Part shown: positions 1-9,600 of the stretch, piece after piece
How the letters are laid out: every line of letters begins with the position of its first letter
Position numbering within the stretch: position 1 is the first letter of the stretch
Origin: Bradyrhizobium sp. 199
GTDB lineage: Bacteria; Pseudomonadota; Alphaproteobacteria; Rhizobiales; Xanthobacteraceae
NCBI RefSeq assembly: GCF_023073355.1
Contig: NZ_JADPJI010000006.1
Span: 186,001-250,000, forward strand
DNA: 64,000 nucleotides
Direction: 5' to 3'
Notes under the pieces: model-generated
Database searches by the model: none
Seen by the model: the letters and a program-made list of their open reading frames with translations, nothing else
What the model was told of the DNA's origin: nothing
Program-made: the position numbers and the translations under genes

Positions 1-1074
1 GCCCGCCGTCATCGAATCGTGCAGCACGCCCGTCTTGCCGGTGTAGGCCGGCGCGACATATTGGAACGGCGAGCTCTTGCGCTGGATGCCGTAGGCGAGC
101 TGCTTGATGGTCGCCGGGTTGAAGTTCAGCCCGGCCTTCTCCGCCTCCTCCAGCATCCAGATCAGCGGATATTTCGAATCCCCGCTTTCGGCTTCGGGAT
201 AGCCGCCGCCGACATCGCTGTGCACGCCGGCGAACCACACCTGCAGAATGTCCTGCGGCACCTTCTTTTCATCCGGCACGTAGCGGTTGCTCCAGAACTC
301 CTGCGGCTCCCTGTATTGCGTCAGGCGGAACATGCAGCGCCGCTCGTCGATCGCGATCGCCTGCCGGAATATCTCGACGCTGGGGTTGAGCAGCGTGAAG
401 GCGAGATCCTCCAGGCTCGGCCAGAACAGCCGGTCGGCGCGCGGCACGATCACGCTCGCCACGCTGTCCCACACGCCGACAAAATGGATGGTCGGCCACC
501 GCGTCGAGGTGATGCGCGCGAACTGCGCGGCGAGATCGAATTCGTCCTTGGGGAGCGGCCCCTGCTCGTCGAAGGCGACGCCGCTGAGGTCCTCGATGTC
601 GTTGCCGCGCCCGGTGCCCGAATATTGCTTGTAGGCGACAAGGCCACTGCCTGCGAGGTTCGCCTGCTCCGGCCTGATCAGGCCCACCTTGTGGATCAGC
701 CCCGCCAGCACGCGAACCGTGTAAGCCCCGCGCGAAAACCCGAACAGATAGATCCTGTCGCCGGGCGCGTAATGCTGAACCAGGAAGCAATAGGCCGAGA
801 GCACATTGTCATCGAGCCCATAGCCGGTGGCGAGCCCCAGCACCAGATTGATATTGGCTTTCAACCGGTGCCACGTCGTCGGCTCCGTCACCGTGCCGAC
901 CCCGGGATCGTAGAACACCATCTGCCGCGGCTGCGTCTTCTCGGTCTTGCGCAGGCAGCGATACAGCTTCAGGACGTTGGAGATGTTCTCCGAGATCTCG
1001 TTGCCGGTGCCGTCACAGCAGATGACGAGGTTCTTGGGCTCAGGCTTGCGATCGAGGGTGGCTGCGTGCTCCAT
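1..1074 (-). CDS. DUF2235 family alpha/beta hydrolase, C-terminus beyond window
   Basis: The frame is open from an ATG at 1074 to the window edge, so only the first 358 codons are visible. Near the N-terminus it has the ICCDGTGNE signature (about residues 18-26) typical of DUF2235. It also has a nucleophile-elbow-like GFSRG at residues 112-116 with the candidate serine at 114, and later FVGVWDSV and AGVHSDVGGGYPE blocks, which usually supply the acidic and histidine positions. The family includes Tle1-type phospholipase effectors of type VI secretion, but also many uncharacterised cytosolic proteins; no VgrG, PAAR or immunity gene is visible, so an effector role is not supported. GGAGG lies 8 nt before the ATG. 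It is transcribed away from the low-GC gene pair that starts at 1290. Confidence 0.85.
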   Translation of the reverse strand, partial: MEHAATLDRKPEPKNLVICCDGTGNEISENISNVLKLYRCLRKTEKTQPRQMVFYDPGVGTVTEPTTWHRLKANINLVLGLATGYGLDDNVLSAYCFLVQHYAPGDRIYLFGFSRGAYTVRVLAGLIHKVGLIRPEQANLAGSGLVAYKQYSGTGRGNDIEDLSGVAFDEQGPLPKDEFDLAAQFARITSTRWPTIHFVGVWDSVASVIVPRADRLFWPSLEDLAFTLLNPSVEIFRQAIAIDERRCMFRLTQYREPQEFWSNRYVPDEKKVPQDILQVWFAGVHSDVGGGYPEAESGDSKYPLIWMLEEAEKAGLNFNPATIKQLAYGIQRKSSPFQYVAPAYTGKTGVLHDSMTAG

Positions 1075-1231
1075 GGGATGCGCCTCCGGGTGATGCTACC
1101 GGGGCGAGTATAGCGGAAAATGGGAGCGCGGTTGATGTCTTCGCGACGATCGTAACGGCCTGGGCGAGAATTTGGAGCCATGCCGCCACCACATCCCGAG
1201 CGGCCTATGAAAGTGTAGCCGAAGGGCGTGC

Positions 1232-1261
1232 TTGACTGCTTAGAATTTGTACAGCTATCGT
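1232..1261 (+). promoter_or_regulatory. possible sigma70-like promoter for the DUF4297/SMC pair
   Basis: TTGACT (1232-1237) is followed after 18 nt by TATCGT (1256-1261), about 28 nt before the first ATG of the gene pair. Local composition is AT-richer than the flanks. The -10 match is only four of six, so this is a weak prediction. Confidence 0.3.
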
Positions 1262-1289
1262 TCCTAGATCAACCTGGACGTGTCATATT

Positions 1290-2420
1290 ATGTCGGTCGA
1301 CTCCTTTGGAGAAGTTCTAGAGCTAGCTAACAACAAATCATTTTCTGAAACGGGAGGGGCGCACAATCAGAAGGGCGTCGAATTTCAGCGCAACTGGGCG
1401 CTCGTACGCATGTTCGAGCTCGAGGCAGTCGAGCCATCTGATTTTCTTTTCTTGTTTGAGGCAATTCAGGACATTGCTCTTTTTGATTCTGATCAAGCGC
1501 CCACCAACGTCAAAATATTCCAAGTGAAAAAGAAGGACCGCAACGAGTGGACATGGTCCAGCTTAACAAAGCTACATGCGCCGAAAGCACGGAAGAAAAA
1601 GCCTCTGGAGATGATCGCCGGTAGTCCCCTCGGACGAATATATGTTGCTTTGCACGCAATCAAGAAGCTATCAGCGACTGCGCATTTCATTTCGAACGTT
1701 GGCTGTGATCTTGCGTTAATGGGCGGAGCGAACGCGGCAACTTCATTGCCAGTTCCACTCGAAAAGCTGACGCCGCAGTTATCTGCGCTGCTAGTTGAAG
1801 GTCTTGCGACACTTCAGGCGAAAGGCGAGCCGAGTCCAGATCTATCTAAGATCTACGTCGAAAGGGTGGCTATTCCGGTAGACGATTGCGCAACTTATAC
1901 CGTGGGCGTGGCCCATGCATTCCTTGCAAAGCGAAGCCCGTCGCACGCCGGTCAAGCCAAGGCTTTGGTTGATACACTATTGGCCAAGATTGGACCGCTA
2001 GGTGCAAAGACAGATACCTGCGCCACCTTTGAGGAGTTGAGGGCGCAACGGGGGTATTCGCGCTCTGATTTTCTCGGTGCGCTCACCGATCTTCAAGATA
2101 TTCCTGACCTTCTTGAACACTTGAATCTTTGGCTTATACAGCTTTCATCGGAAGGTATGGGGCATATCGAGATTACGCGGATCCGTTCGTCCGCAGCTTC
2201 AATCTATCGAAGGAATGTCCTGGGCTCCCATGCGCACGAAGATGACGAGATAGCTGGTGCGTGCGACGATTGGCTTTGCGGCAAAGTCGATCCGGTAGCC
2301 CTACTCCCCTTTTTCCGGGAAGGAGAAGACCACTTGCGAACGATCTTTCCTCTAAGGCCTGTCGCATTTCTCCAGGCTCAATTTGCATTAAGGGCGATTA
2401 AATGGGCGGTCGAAGCCTGA
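1290..2420 (+). CDS. DUF4297/Cap4-type nuclease-like protein (LmuA-like)
   Basis: This 376-aa protein opens with the layout of DUF4297 (Cap4-type) PD-(D/E)XK nuclease domains: a KGVEFQRNWAL helix motif at residues 28-38, acidic residues E57, D61 and D66, then NVKIFQVKKK (73-82) with the Q-V-K core at 78-80, followed by W88 and a basic stretch. I take E57/D61 plus Q78-K80 as the catalytic set (inference). The C-terminal 250 residues have no motif I recognise and may sense or bind the partner. DUF4297 domains are effectors in CBASS Cap4, Lamassu/DdmA and HerA-DUF4297 defence. The next gene, 33 nt downstream, is an SMC-like ATPase, which fits Lamassu best. GC is near 50 percent against the mid-60s around it, which suggests horizontal acquisition. 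The start ATG has only a weak ribosome site. Confidence 0.72.
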   Translation: MSVDSFGEVLELANNKSFSETGGAHNQKGVEFQRNWALVRMFELEAVEPSDFLFLFEAIQDIALFDSDQAPTNVKIFQVKKKDRNEWTWSSLTKLHAPKARKKKPLEMIAGSPLGRIYVALHAIKKLSATAHFISNVGCDLALMGGANAATSLPVPLEKLTPQLSALLVEGLATLQAKGEPSPDLSKIYVERVAIPVDDCATYTVGVAHAFLAKRSPSHAGQAKALVDTLLAKIGPLGAKTDTCATFEELRAQRGYSRSDFLGALTDLQDIPDLLEHLNLWLIQLSSEGMGHIEITRIRSSAASIYRRNVLGSHAHEDDEIAGACDDWLCGKVDPVALLPFFREGEDHLRTIFPLRPVAFLQAQFALRAIKWAVEA

Positions 2421-2453
2421 GAAAGCTCATCCGGAGCCTTAGGACAAAGTCAT

Positions 2454-4151
2454 ATGAGAAGCTTCCGATTCGAAAATATTTGGCTTCTGTCCAAGCAAGA
2501 ACAGGGCGCGAGATCGATCGAGTTCAAGAAGACCAATCTGATCGTGGGACTGAACCACACCGGGAAGTCGACCCTGATTAAGTCTATCTTCATTGCTCTT
2601 GGAGCGACTCCGAAGGGCTCGCTAGCTAGATGGGACAAGGACGCAATTTGCCTTCTTGAGTTTAGTATTGATGGCAAGAGGTTTCGCATTTTGCATCAAA
2701 ACGGATATCGCGCTCTGTTCAGTGCTGAAGGTCATCTCGTTGGGGCAGCCGCGAGTCATTCAGAATGGACAGAAAGTTTGAAGTCCGCGACGGGCTTCAA
2801 TCTCGTTCTTTCTGATAAGAAGGGGAAGCGAGTTGATGCTGATGCTAGGTGTCTCTTCCTGCCCTTCTATATAAATCAAGATGGTAGTTGGTTGTCAGTA
2901 TGGGACACATTTGTTGGGATGCAGCAGTATAAGGCTCCAATACAACCAATTTTGGAGTACTTCACTGGAGTGAAGCCTCCTGAGTGGTACGAGCTGAATT
3001 CTGAGAAGACGTCTGAGCAGCGTCATCTTGACGAGCTCAAGCGAGAACAAGAACTCGTTTCCAATTTTCGCGAACGGTTCGAAAAGGCTCTGTCGCCCGT
3101 GGAGCCGAAGCTTGTTTCCATTGCATTCGAGCATGACGTCGCTCGCCTGACAGCTGAGGTAACCGCACTAAATGCGGAGCAAGAACGGCTTCGCGATAAG
3201 CTGGTCAGAGAGCAGGAAGCCATCGATATGGCGTCCCTGCAGATTAAGCTCGCGATGGAAGCTCTGGCAACATATGAGGGTGATGCATCCTTTCTCAGGG
3301 CTGATCCTCACGAGCACCTTGTCTGTCCGACTTGTGGGGTCGAACATGAGAAGTCGTTCCTGGAGATGCTAACCTATGCCGAAGACGCTCGAGTTCTACG
3401 AGAGCTCGTTGTGCGTGTTAGAGGCGATGCTAAAGCGGCGTCTACGGCGCATGAGGCGACAAAGAGCCAACTTTCGAAGTTGGAGCAACGCTACCAAACT
3501 GTGTCAGAAATACTCAGTACTCGTCGAGGCGACTTGGAGTTTAGTGACGTAGTTCGAAGCATGGGAGCTGAGTCAGCATTCCAGACTTTCGAAGGAGAGC
3601 TAGCGAAGCTCAAGGGGCAAATTGATGCTGCGCTCAGTGCGCTGGACACCTTATCGGGCAAGTTGGCTGAGTTGACCGATCCGATCAGGACAAAAGGAAT
3701 TCTATCGATATTTAGAACCTCTTACTCGGCTGCAATGCTAGATTTGAAAGTTCCCCTAATCGATACTAGTCGCATCAGGATTTCTGCCCGGCCAAATGTG
3801 TCTGGTAGTGGAGGGCCGCGCGCGGTGCTGGCGTATTATTCGGCCCTCTGGCGTGCATGCTTTGCTTCCAACGGTTCGTACTCCATGCCGTTGGTCATTG
3901 ATTCACCCCAGCAGCTTGGACAAGACGAAGAAAATCTGCCTCGAATGATCAAATACGTAGCGAACGAGATGCCGGAGGCTGCTCAAGTCATCTTGGCGAT
4001 CGAGACGGATACGCAGGAGAAGTTTGATCAGATTGTGAGGCTTGAGGAGCCATACCATTTTTTGACGCCGAGAGAATTCGGCGATGTGAACATGTTGGTG
4101 CAGCCTTATGTGGATCGTATGTACTCGGCTCTAATCGCCACTCGGCCCTGA
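2454..4151 (+). CDS. SMC/Rad50-like ATPase with CPTC zinc hook (LmuB-like)
   Basis: This 565-aa protein has an SMC head split by a short coiled coil. The N-terminal Walker A is GLNHTGKST (residues 32-40). Heptad-rich, charged arms run roughly from 185 to 430, interrupted by CPTC at 291-294, a Rad50-type zinc-hook motif. The C-terminal half-head has a signature-like SGSGGPRA near 450 and a Walker B MPLVIDSPQQ at 478-487 (D483), followed by QDEE. At 565 aa it is short for an SMC protein, so the arms must be stubby. Together with the upstream DUF4297 gene it matches the LmuA-LmuB (DdmA-DdmC) logic, in which the SMC protein senses foreign DNA and licenses the nuclease (known for the family, inferred here). 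No LmuC/DdmB-like third gene is present. Base composition is low-GC like its partner. A DUF3732-like or other orphan ATPase is the alternative reading. Confidence 0.75.
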   Translation: MRSFRFENIWLLSKQEQGARSIEFKKTNLIVGLNHTGKSTLIKSIFIALGATPKGSLARWDKDAICLLEFSIDGKRFRILHQNGYRALFSAEGHLVGAAASHSEWTESLKSATGFNLVLSDKKGKRVDADARCLFLPFYINQDGSWLSVWDTFVGMQQYKAPIQPILEYFTGVKPPEWYELNSEKTSEQRHLDELKREQELVSNFRERFEKALSPVEPKLVSIAFEHDVARLTAEVTALNAEQERLRDKLVREQEAIDMASLQIKLAMEALATYEGDASFLRADPHEHLVCPTCGVEHEKSFLEMLTYAEDARVLRELVVRVRGDAKAASTAHEATKSQLSKLEQRYQTVSEILSTRRGDLEFSDVVRSMGAESAFQTFEGELAKLKGQIDAALSALDTLSGKLAELTDPIRTKGILSIFRTSYSAAMLDLKVPLIDTSRIRISARPNVSGSGGPRAVLAYYSALWRACFASNGSYSMPLVIDSPQQLGQDEENLPRMIKYVANEMPEAAQVILAIETDTQEKFDQIVRLEEPYHFLTPREFGDVNMLVQPYVDRMYSALIATRP

Positions 4152-4166
4152 CTTTGCCGCACCAAC

Positions 4167-4195
4167 AAAAACGGCCGGATCTTCCGATCCGGCCG
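4167..4195 (-). terminator. rho-independent terminator of rpmB
   Basis: A perfect 10-bp stem (4172-4181 with 4186-4195, loop TTCC) is followed, read on the minus strand, by five T residues (4167-4171). It lies 74 nt beyond the rpmB stop, in the intergenic space shared with the convergent SMC-like gene. Confidence 0.8.
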
Positions 4196-4268
4196 CAACG
4201 CAAAACTCTCAACTGGCTAAGCCTACGCCACGCGACGCAACCTAGCCCCCGGCCTAACGGTAAAACTC

Positions 4269-4580
4269 TTAGCTGGCCTTCTTCGCCGGCGCGGCGGTCG
4301 GGCCGACCTTCTTCTGGATGGCGCGCTTCAGATCGAGGGCGCGCGGCGACAGGACGTCGGCCTTGGCCTTGAGCAGGAAGGCATCGAGGCCGCCATTGTG
4401 GTCGACGCTCTTGACCGCGTTGGTGGAGACGCGCAGGCGCACGTTGCGCTCCAGGGCTTCCGAGATGAACGTCACGTTGACGAGGTTCGGCAGGAAGCGG
4501 CGCTTGGTCTTGATGTTGGAGTGGCTGACCTTGTGGCCGACGAGGGGGCCCTTGGCCGTCAGTTCGCAGCGGCGAGACAT
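4269..4580 (-). CDS. rpmB: 50S ribosomal protein L28
   Basis: The 103-aa product begins MSRRCELTAKGPLVGHKVSH, the canonical L28 N-terminus, and continues with SNIKTKRRFLPNL and VRLRVSTNAVKSVDHNGG, all hallmarks of bL28. The basic, alanine-rich C-terminus (APAKKAS) is typical of Rhizobiales, where the protein runs to about 100 residues. L28 binds 23S rRNA in the large subunit. The open frame extends upstream, but MSRRCEL is the family start, and an AGGAT-like ribosome site precedes it. Transcription ends at the hairpin at 4167-4195. Confidence 0.97.
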   Translation of the reverse strand: MSRRCELTAKGPLVGHKVSHSNIKTKRRFLPNLVNVTFISEALERNVRLRVSTNAVKSVDHNGGLDAFLLKAKADVLSPRALDLKRAIQKKVGPTAAPAKKAS

Positions 4581-4732
4581 GGCAAAAATCCTTATCCTGA
4601 ACCCCCAACGGGTGCGGCCGCCATTCTGGGCGCCACGGGGGCAAATTCTTTTGTCCTTGCAGGGAGCGGCGGACGTATAGGGGGGAAGGGGCGGGCCGTC
4701 AAGGTTTTGGGCGGGGATTCGGGGCCGCACGA

Positions 4733-4880
4733 GTGGTGCGCTCCCTCCCCGGAGCGCGGGGGAGGGTTGGGGAGAGGGCTCTCTCCTCGGGGCGAGACGC
4801 CACTACGGATGGTGCCCCCCAGAGGAGAAAGCCCTCACCCGCGCTTCGCGCGACCTCTCCCGCACGCGGGAGAGGTTACA
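4733..4880. repeat. intergenic palindromic repeats (GGGAGAGG / CCTCTCCC family)
   Basis: In the 465-bp gap between rpmB and the DUF3108 gene, two imperfect inverted repeats sit in tandem. The first is built on CCTCCCCGGAGCGCGGGGGAGG and the second on CCTCACCC...GCGCGACCTCTCCC with CGGGAGAGG. The same signature recurs near 5950 and 30830. The rest of the gap (4581-4732 and 4881-5045) shows no gene. Confidence 0.7.
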
Positions 4881-5045
4881 GCACCCGCGGTTACCGATCA
4901 CCAAAACGGCAGTGTTTGTCGCGCCTTACCATCACATAAAGGGCGCATTCGCCGCCGAAGAGTCCGGTGGAGTTCCCGGCTCGTCCCGCTAGCGCCACAT
5001 TGCTTGCCGCGGTTTTTGGCTTAAGTAACAGCCATCGCGCCCCAA

Positions 5046-5930
5046 TTGGATTGTTTCGTGCCCACAACGTCCGCTCTTGCGCCAGAAACGCGCTCAGTCC
5101 GCCTGCGCCTTGCGGGCTGGCTGACGGCGTTTTGCGGCCTCGCGTTGGCCTGGGGCGCGGCGCCGGCGGCGGCGCAGGGCAAGCTCGAGGCGCAATATGA
5201 GGCCTCGTTGTCAGGCATACCCGTGGGCAAGGGCGGCTGGAATATCGACATCCAGGACGACGTGTATTCGGCGGCCGCCGCGGGCGGCACCAGCGGGCTT
5301 TTGAAATCGTTCACGGGCGGGTCCGGCACCGGCGCTAGCCAAGGCCGCGTCGTTGGCGGCGCGCTGGTTGCGACCGGCTACCAGGCCTCCACCACCACCC
5401 AGAAGAAGACCGAAGAGATCCGCATCACGCTCGACAAGGGCAATGTGAAGGATTTTGCGATCCTGCCGGAGCCGCCGGTCGATCCGGACCGCATCGTCGT
5501 TACCGAGGCGCATCGCCGCGGCGTCTGGGACCCCATGACGGCCTCGCTGCTGCGCGTGCCCGGCACCGGCGATCCCGTTACGCCCGAGGCCTGTCACAGC
5601 TCGGCCCCCGTGTTCGACGGCCGCATGCGCTACGATCTCAAGCTCGATTTCAAGCGCATGGAGACCGTGAAGGCGGAGAAGGGCTATAAGGGCCCGGTCG
5701 TGGTCTGCTCGCTCTATTTCGTCCCCGTCGCCGGCTACATCCCCGACCGCCCCGTGATCAAATACCTCGCCGCCCAGCGCAATATCGAGATCGCCTTCGC
5801 CCCGGTCGCCGGCACCCGCATCCTGGTCCCGTTCTGGCTGAAAGTGCCGACGCCGCTCGGCCCGGCCATGCTGGAAGCCACCAGCTTCATCACCACAGCC
5901 CAGCCGCCAAAGGTGGCGAAGACGCAGTAG
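5046..5930 (+). CDS. DUF3108 domain protein, exported
   Basis: A protein of about 290 aa. An N-terminal basic stretch and hydrophobic core (residues 20-43, ending APAAAQ) form a probable Sec signal peptide, followed by a periplasmic beta-rich domain of the DUF3108 type: LEAQYEASLSGIPVGKG, a substrate-domain-like FDGRMRYDLKL block and a VVCSLYFVPVAGYIPD segment. Function is unknown. In rhizobia this family sits between rpmB and the SUV3-like helicase, as here. The start is uncertain: the longest frame uses TTG at 5046, and an in-frame GTG at 5058 would leave the signal peptide intact. Neither has a strong ribosome site. Confidence 0.8.
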   Translation: MDCFVPTTSALAPETRSVRLRLAGWLTAFCGLALAWGAAPAAAQGKLEAQYEASLSGIPVGKGGWNIDIQDDVYSAAAAGGTSGLLKSFTGGSGTGASQGRVVGGALVATGYQASTTTQKKTEEIRITLDKGNVKDFAILPEPPVDPDRIVVTEAHRRGVWDPMTASLLRVPGTGDPVTPEACHSSAPVFDGRMRYDLKLDFKRMETVKAEKGYKGPVVVCSLYFVPVAGYIPDRPVIKYLAAQRNIEIAFAPVAGTRILVPFWLKVPTPLGPAMLEATSFITTAQPPKVAKTQ

Positions 5931-5946
5931 GGCGGTGGTGGTCTGC

Positions 5947-6056
5947 TTACCCTCTCCTGTGGGAGGGTCGATCGCGCGCAGCGCGAGCGGGGTGGGGTGA
6001 TCTCTCCACACCAAGACTGCTCGTGCGGCGAGATCACCCCACCCCGTGCGTTTCGC
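5947..6056. repeat. intergenic inverted repeat (GGGGTGGGGTGATCTC family)
   Basis: CCTCTCCTGTGGGAGG forms one short palindrome. GGGGTGGGGTGATCTC (5990-6005) and its complement GAGATCACCCCACCCC (6029-6044) form the arms of a larger stem with a short loop. This is a Bradyrhizobium-style extragenic repeat immediately after the DUF3108 stop. Confidence 0.7.
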
Positions 6057-6690
6057 TTTCCTCGATTGCGCGCCGGCCCACGGGCGACCTCAGCTGGTCC
6101 CGGACCGCCTCCAAAGAGCGGCTAGGAAATCCAGCTATTTCAACCACATACCTACTGTGCATGGGGTTGTTTTCGCGAAAGTGAGTTAGGGGGCCCCACC
6201 TGCCGGGGAATCCATTGACTCCACGCCGATTCTGATTCGACTCCGTGCCGTCCCCAACTTAACGCTGACCGCCATCGAAACGTCACTTGTACGGCGGCCC
6301 GAAACTCCATCTAGTTGCGCCCGACAAGACTGCCGCGACATCTGGCGTGAACGGAACGGGACTCAATCTGGAGTCAGCGATTCGGCCGCGATTCGTTCTA
6401 GAGCCGTTCCGAAGCTTAAGACCAACGGGAAAAGCGTCGCAAAGTGAGACAGTTGCGAGAGGTTTGGGGACGATGCTTCCAACCCGTCGGTGTGCCCCTC
6501 ACCCTGAGGAGGCCGCGCAAGCGGCCGTCTCGAAGGGCGAGGGGGCTTGGCTCGCTCGATGGCGCCAGCCGGGCCTTCATCCTTGAGACGCGCTGACGCG
6601 CTCCCCGCGATGAGGAGCAACAGCCAGTCCCGCCGCCGCCCCAAAAGGGCACTGACATTCGCCCAAATCGCCATTACCTAATCCCCAGAC
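6057..6690. other. gene-free stretch upstream of the helicase
   Basis: No convincing gene in about 630 bp. Codon pattern breaks down, and the only open frame of note (6287-6586, +) encodes a low-complexity peptide that runs through a repeat. At about 6495-6605 lies another imperfect palindrome (CTCACCCTGAGGAGGCCGCG... with ...CATCCTTGAGACGCGC), a member of the intergenic repeat set. Promoter elements for the helicase gene are presumably here, but I cannot single one out. Confidence 0.5.
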
Positions 6691-9600
6691 ATGGCTTTTT
6701 CTTCCTCCCCCTTCGCCTCCGAGCGCGCACCCGGTGCGGGCGTCACTGCGGTGCTCGGGCCGACCAATACCGGCAAGACCCATCTCGCCATCGAGCGGAT
6801 GCTTGCGCATCCCTCGGGCATGATCGGGCTGCCGCTGCGGCTGTTGGCGCGCGAGGTCTACAACAAGATCGCGGGCCGGGTCGGCAGCGAGGCGGTTGCG
6901 CTCGTCACCGGCGAGGAGAAGATCAAGCCGAAGAACCCGCGCTATTGGGTCTCGACCGTCGAGGCGATGCCGCGCGACCTCGATCTCTCCTTCCTCGCCG
7001 TCGACGAGGTCCAGATCGCTAGCGATCTCGAACGCGGCCACGTCTTCACCGATCGCATCCTCAACCGCCGCGGCCGCGACGAGACGTTGCTGCTGGGCGC
7101 GGCCACCATGCGCCCGATCATCGAACGCCTGTTGCCGGGCGTCTCCATGATCACGCGGCCGCGGCTGTCGCAGCTCGAATTCGCCGGCGACCGCAAGATC
7201 ACGCGCCAGCCGCGCCGCACCGCCATCGTCGCGTTCTCGGCGGATGAGGTTTACGCCATCGCCGAGCTGATCCGCCGCCAGCATGGCGGCGCCGCCGTGG
7301 TGCTGGGCTCGCTCTCGCCGCGTACCCGCAACGCGCAGGTCGAGATGTTCCAGAACGGCGACGTCGATTATCTCGTCGCCACCGACGCCGTCGGCATGGG
7401 CCTCAATCTCGACGTCGACCACGTCGCCTTTGCCTCCGACCGCAAGTTCGACGGCTATCAGTTCCGCCGCCTGACGCCGTCCGAATTCGCGCAGATTGCG
7501 GGGCGCGCCGGCCGCGCCACACGCAACGGCACCTTCGGCAGCACGGGCCGCTGCGCGCCGTTCGAGCCCGAGCTCGTCAACGCGCTGCAGAACCACACCT
7601 TCGAACCCGTGAAGATGCTGCAATGGCGCAACGCGAAGCTGGATTTCTCCTCGCTCGGCGCGCTCCAGGTCGCGCTGAACCTCGCCCCCGGCCACGAGGC
7701 GCTGACGCGCGCGCCGATCGCCGAGGACATGCGCGTGCTCGATCATGCCGCCCGCGACGCCGAGGTGCGCGATATCGCACATGGCAAAGAGGCGGTGGAG
7801 CGGTTGTGGGAGGCCTGCCAGGTCCCGGACTACCGAAAACTGTCGCCAGCCGCCCATGCCGAGCTGGTGACGACCCTTTACGGCTTCCTGATGCGCAAGA
7901 GCTGCATCCCCGACGCCTGGTTCGAAGCCCAGGTCACCCAGGCCGACCGCACCGACGGCGACATCGACACGCTGTCGGCCCGGATCGCGCAGATCCGCAC
8001 CTGGACCTTCGTCGCCAACCGCCCGGACTGGCTGAAAGACCCCGAACGCTGGCAGGGGGTGACGCGGGAGGTCGAAAATAAATTATCGGATGCGCTCCAT
8101 GAACGCTTGACTGAGCGTTTCGTTGATCGCCGGACCAGTGTATTGATGCGCCGCCTGCGGGAGAACACGAGCTTGAATACTGAAATCGGCAAGACCGGCG
8201 AAGTCATCGTCGAAGGCCATGTCATCGGCCGTCTCGATGGCTTCACCTTTGCACCGGATGCGGCGGAAGCCGGCTCCGATGCGAAAGCCTTGCAGGCTGC
8301 AGCGCAAGCGGTGCTCGCCGGCGAGATCAACACGCGCGCCGAACGGCTCGGCAATGCGCCGGACGATCAGTTCGTGCTGACTTCGGAAGGCATCATCCGC
8401 TGGACCGGCGATGCCGTGGCGCGGCTGTCTGCCGCAGAGGACGCGCTGCATCCGCGCATTCGCATCATCTCCGACGAGCGCCTGACCGGCGGCCCCCGCG
8501 AGAAGGTGCAGGCCCGGCTCGAGCTCTGGCTCAAGACGCATATCGAGAAGCTGCTCGGGCCGATGTTCGAGCTGTCCAGGGCCGAGGACGTCACCGGCAT
8601 CGCCCGCGGCATCGCCTATCAGCTCGTCGAGGCGCTCGGCGTGCTCGAGCGTCCGAAGATCGCCAACGAGCTGAAGGATCTCGACCAGCCCTCGCGCGCG
8701 GTCTTGCGCAAATACGGCGTCCGTTTCGGCGCCTATCACATTTATTTCCCCGGCCTGCTCAAGCCCGCCGCGCGTGCGCTGGCCGCGCTGCTGTGGGCGC
8801 TGAAGCAGGACAATGTCGATCTTTCCTCCCTGTCGGGCGCGCAGCATCTGGCATCTTCGGGCCGCACCTCGTTCCCGGTCGACAAGGCGCTGCCGCGCGA
8901 TGCCTATCGCGTGCTCGGCTACAAGCAGGCTGGCGAGCGCGCCGTGCGCGTCGACATTCTGGAGCGCCTTGCAGATCTGATCCGCCCCGCGCTGGCCTGG
9001 CGCGCGAACGCGTCCGGCGAAAAGCCGGCCGGCGCCTTCGATGGCCGCAGCTTCGTGGTGACGCAGGCGATGACCTCGCTGACGGGCTCCGCAGGCGAGG
9101 ATTTTGCGTCGGTCCTGCGTGCCCTCGGCTATCGCATGGAGAAGCGCCCGCCGCTGCCGCAGAAGCCTGTCGTGGCCGAGCAGGTCGTGCCTGAAACGGT
9201 CGCGGCAGAGACGCCGCCCGTTGAAGGCAGCGCCGAGACGTCGACCGAGGTCTCGACCGAGACCGCAGCGGAGGCCGTCGCCGGCCTGCCCGAGGAGGCA
9301 TCCACCGAAGCCGCCGCTGAAGCCGTCACCGTCGAAGACGCTCCCGGCATGGAGCAGCAGGACGGGCAAGCTCCCGAGGCCGAGCCGGCGCTGGAAGCTT
9401 CCCCTGAGGCGCCCGTCACACCCGAAGACGCTCCCGGCATTGCGCCGCCGGCGGAAGAGACCGCTGCGTCCCCCGAGGCTGCCGACCTCGAAGCCGCTGC
9501 CGCCGAGACCGCGGCAACGGAAGCCGCTGCATCGGCCGATGCCGCCGCGCCCGAAGCTGCGGCAGCCCCTGCCGAGCCCGAACTGATCGAGGTCTGGCGT

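Noticed and set aside
6287..6586. 99-codon frame upstream of the helicase
   Set aside because: Translates an intergenic repeat (HPEEAAQAAVSKGE), lacks a ribosome site and has irregular codon use.
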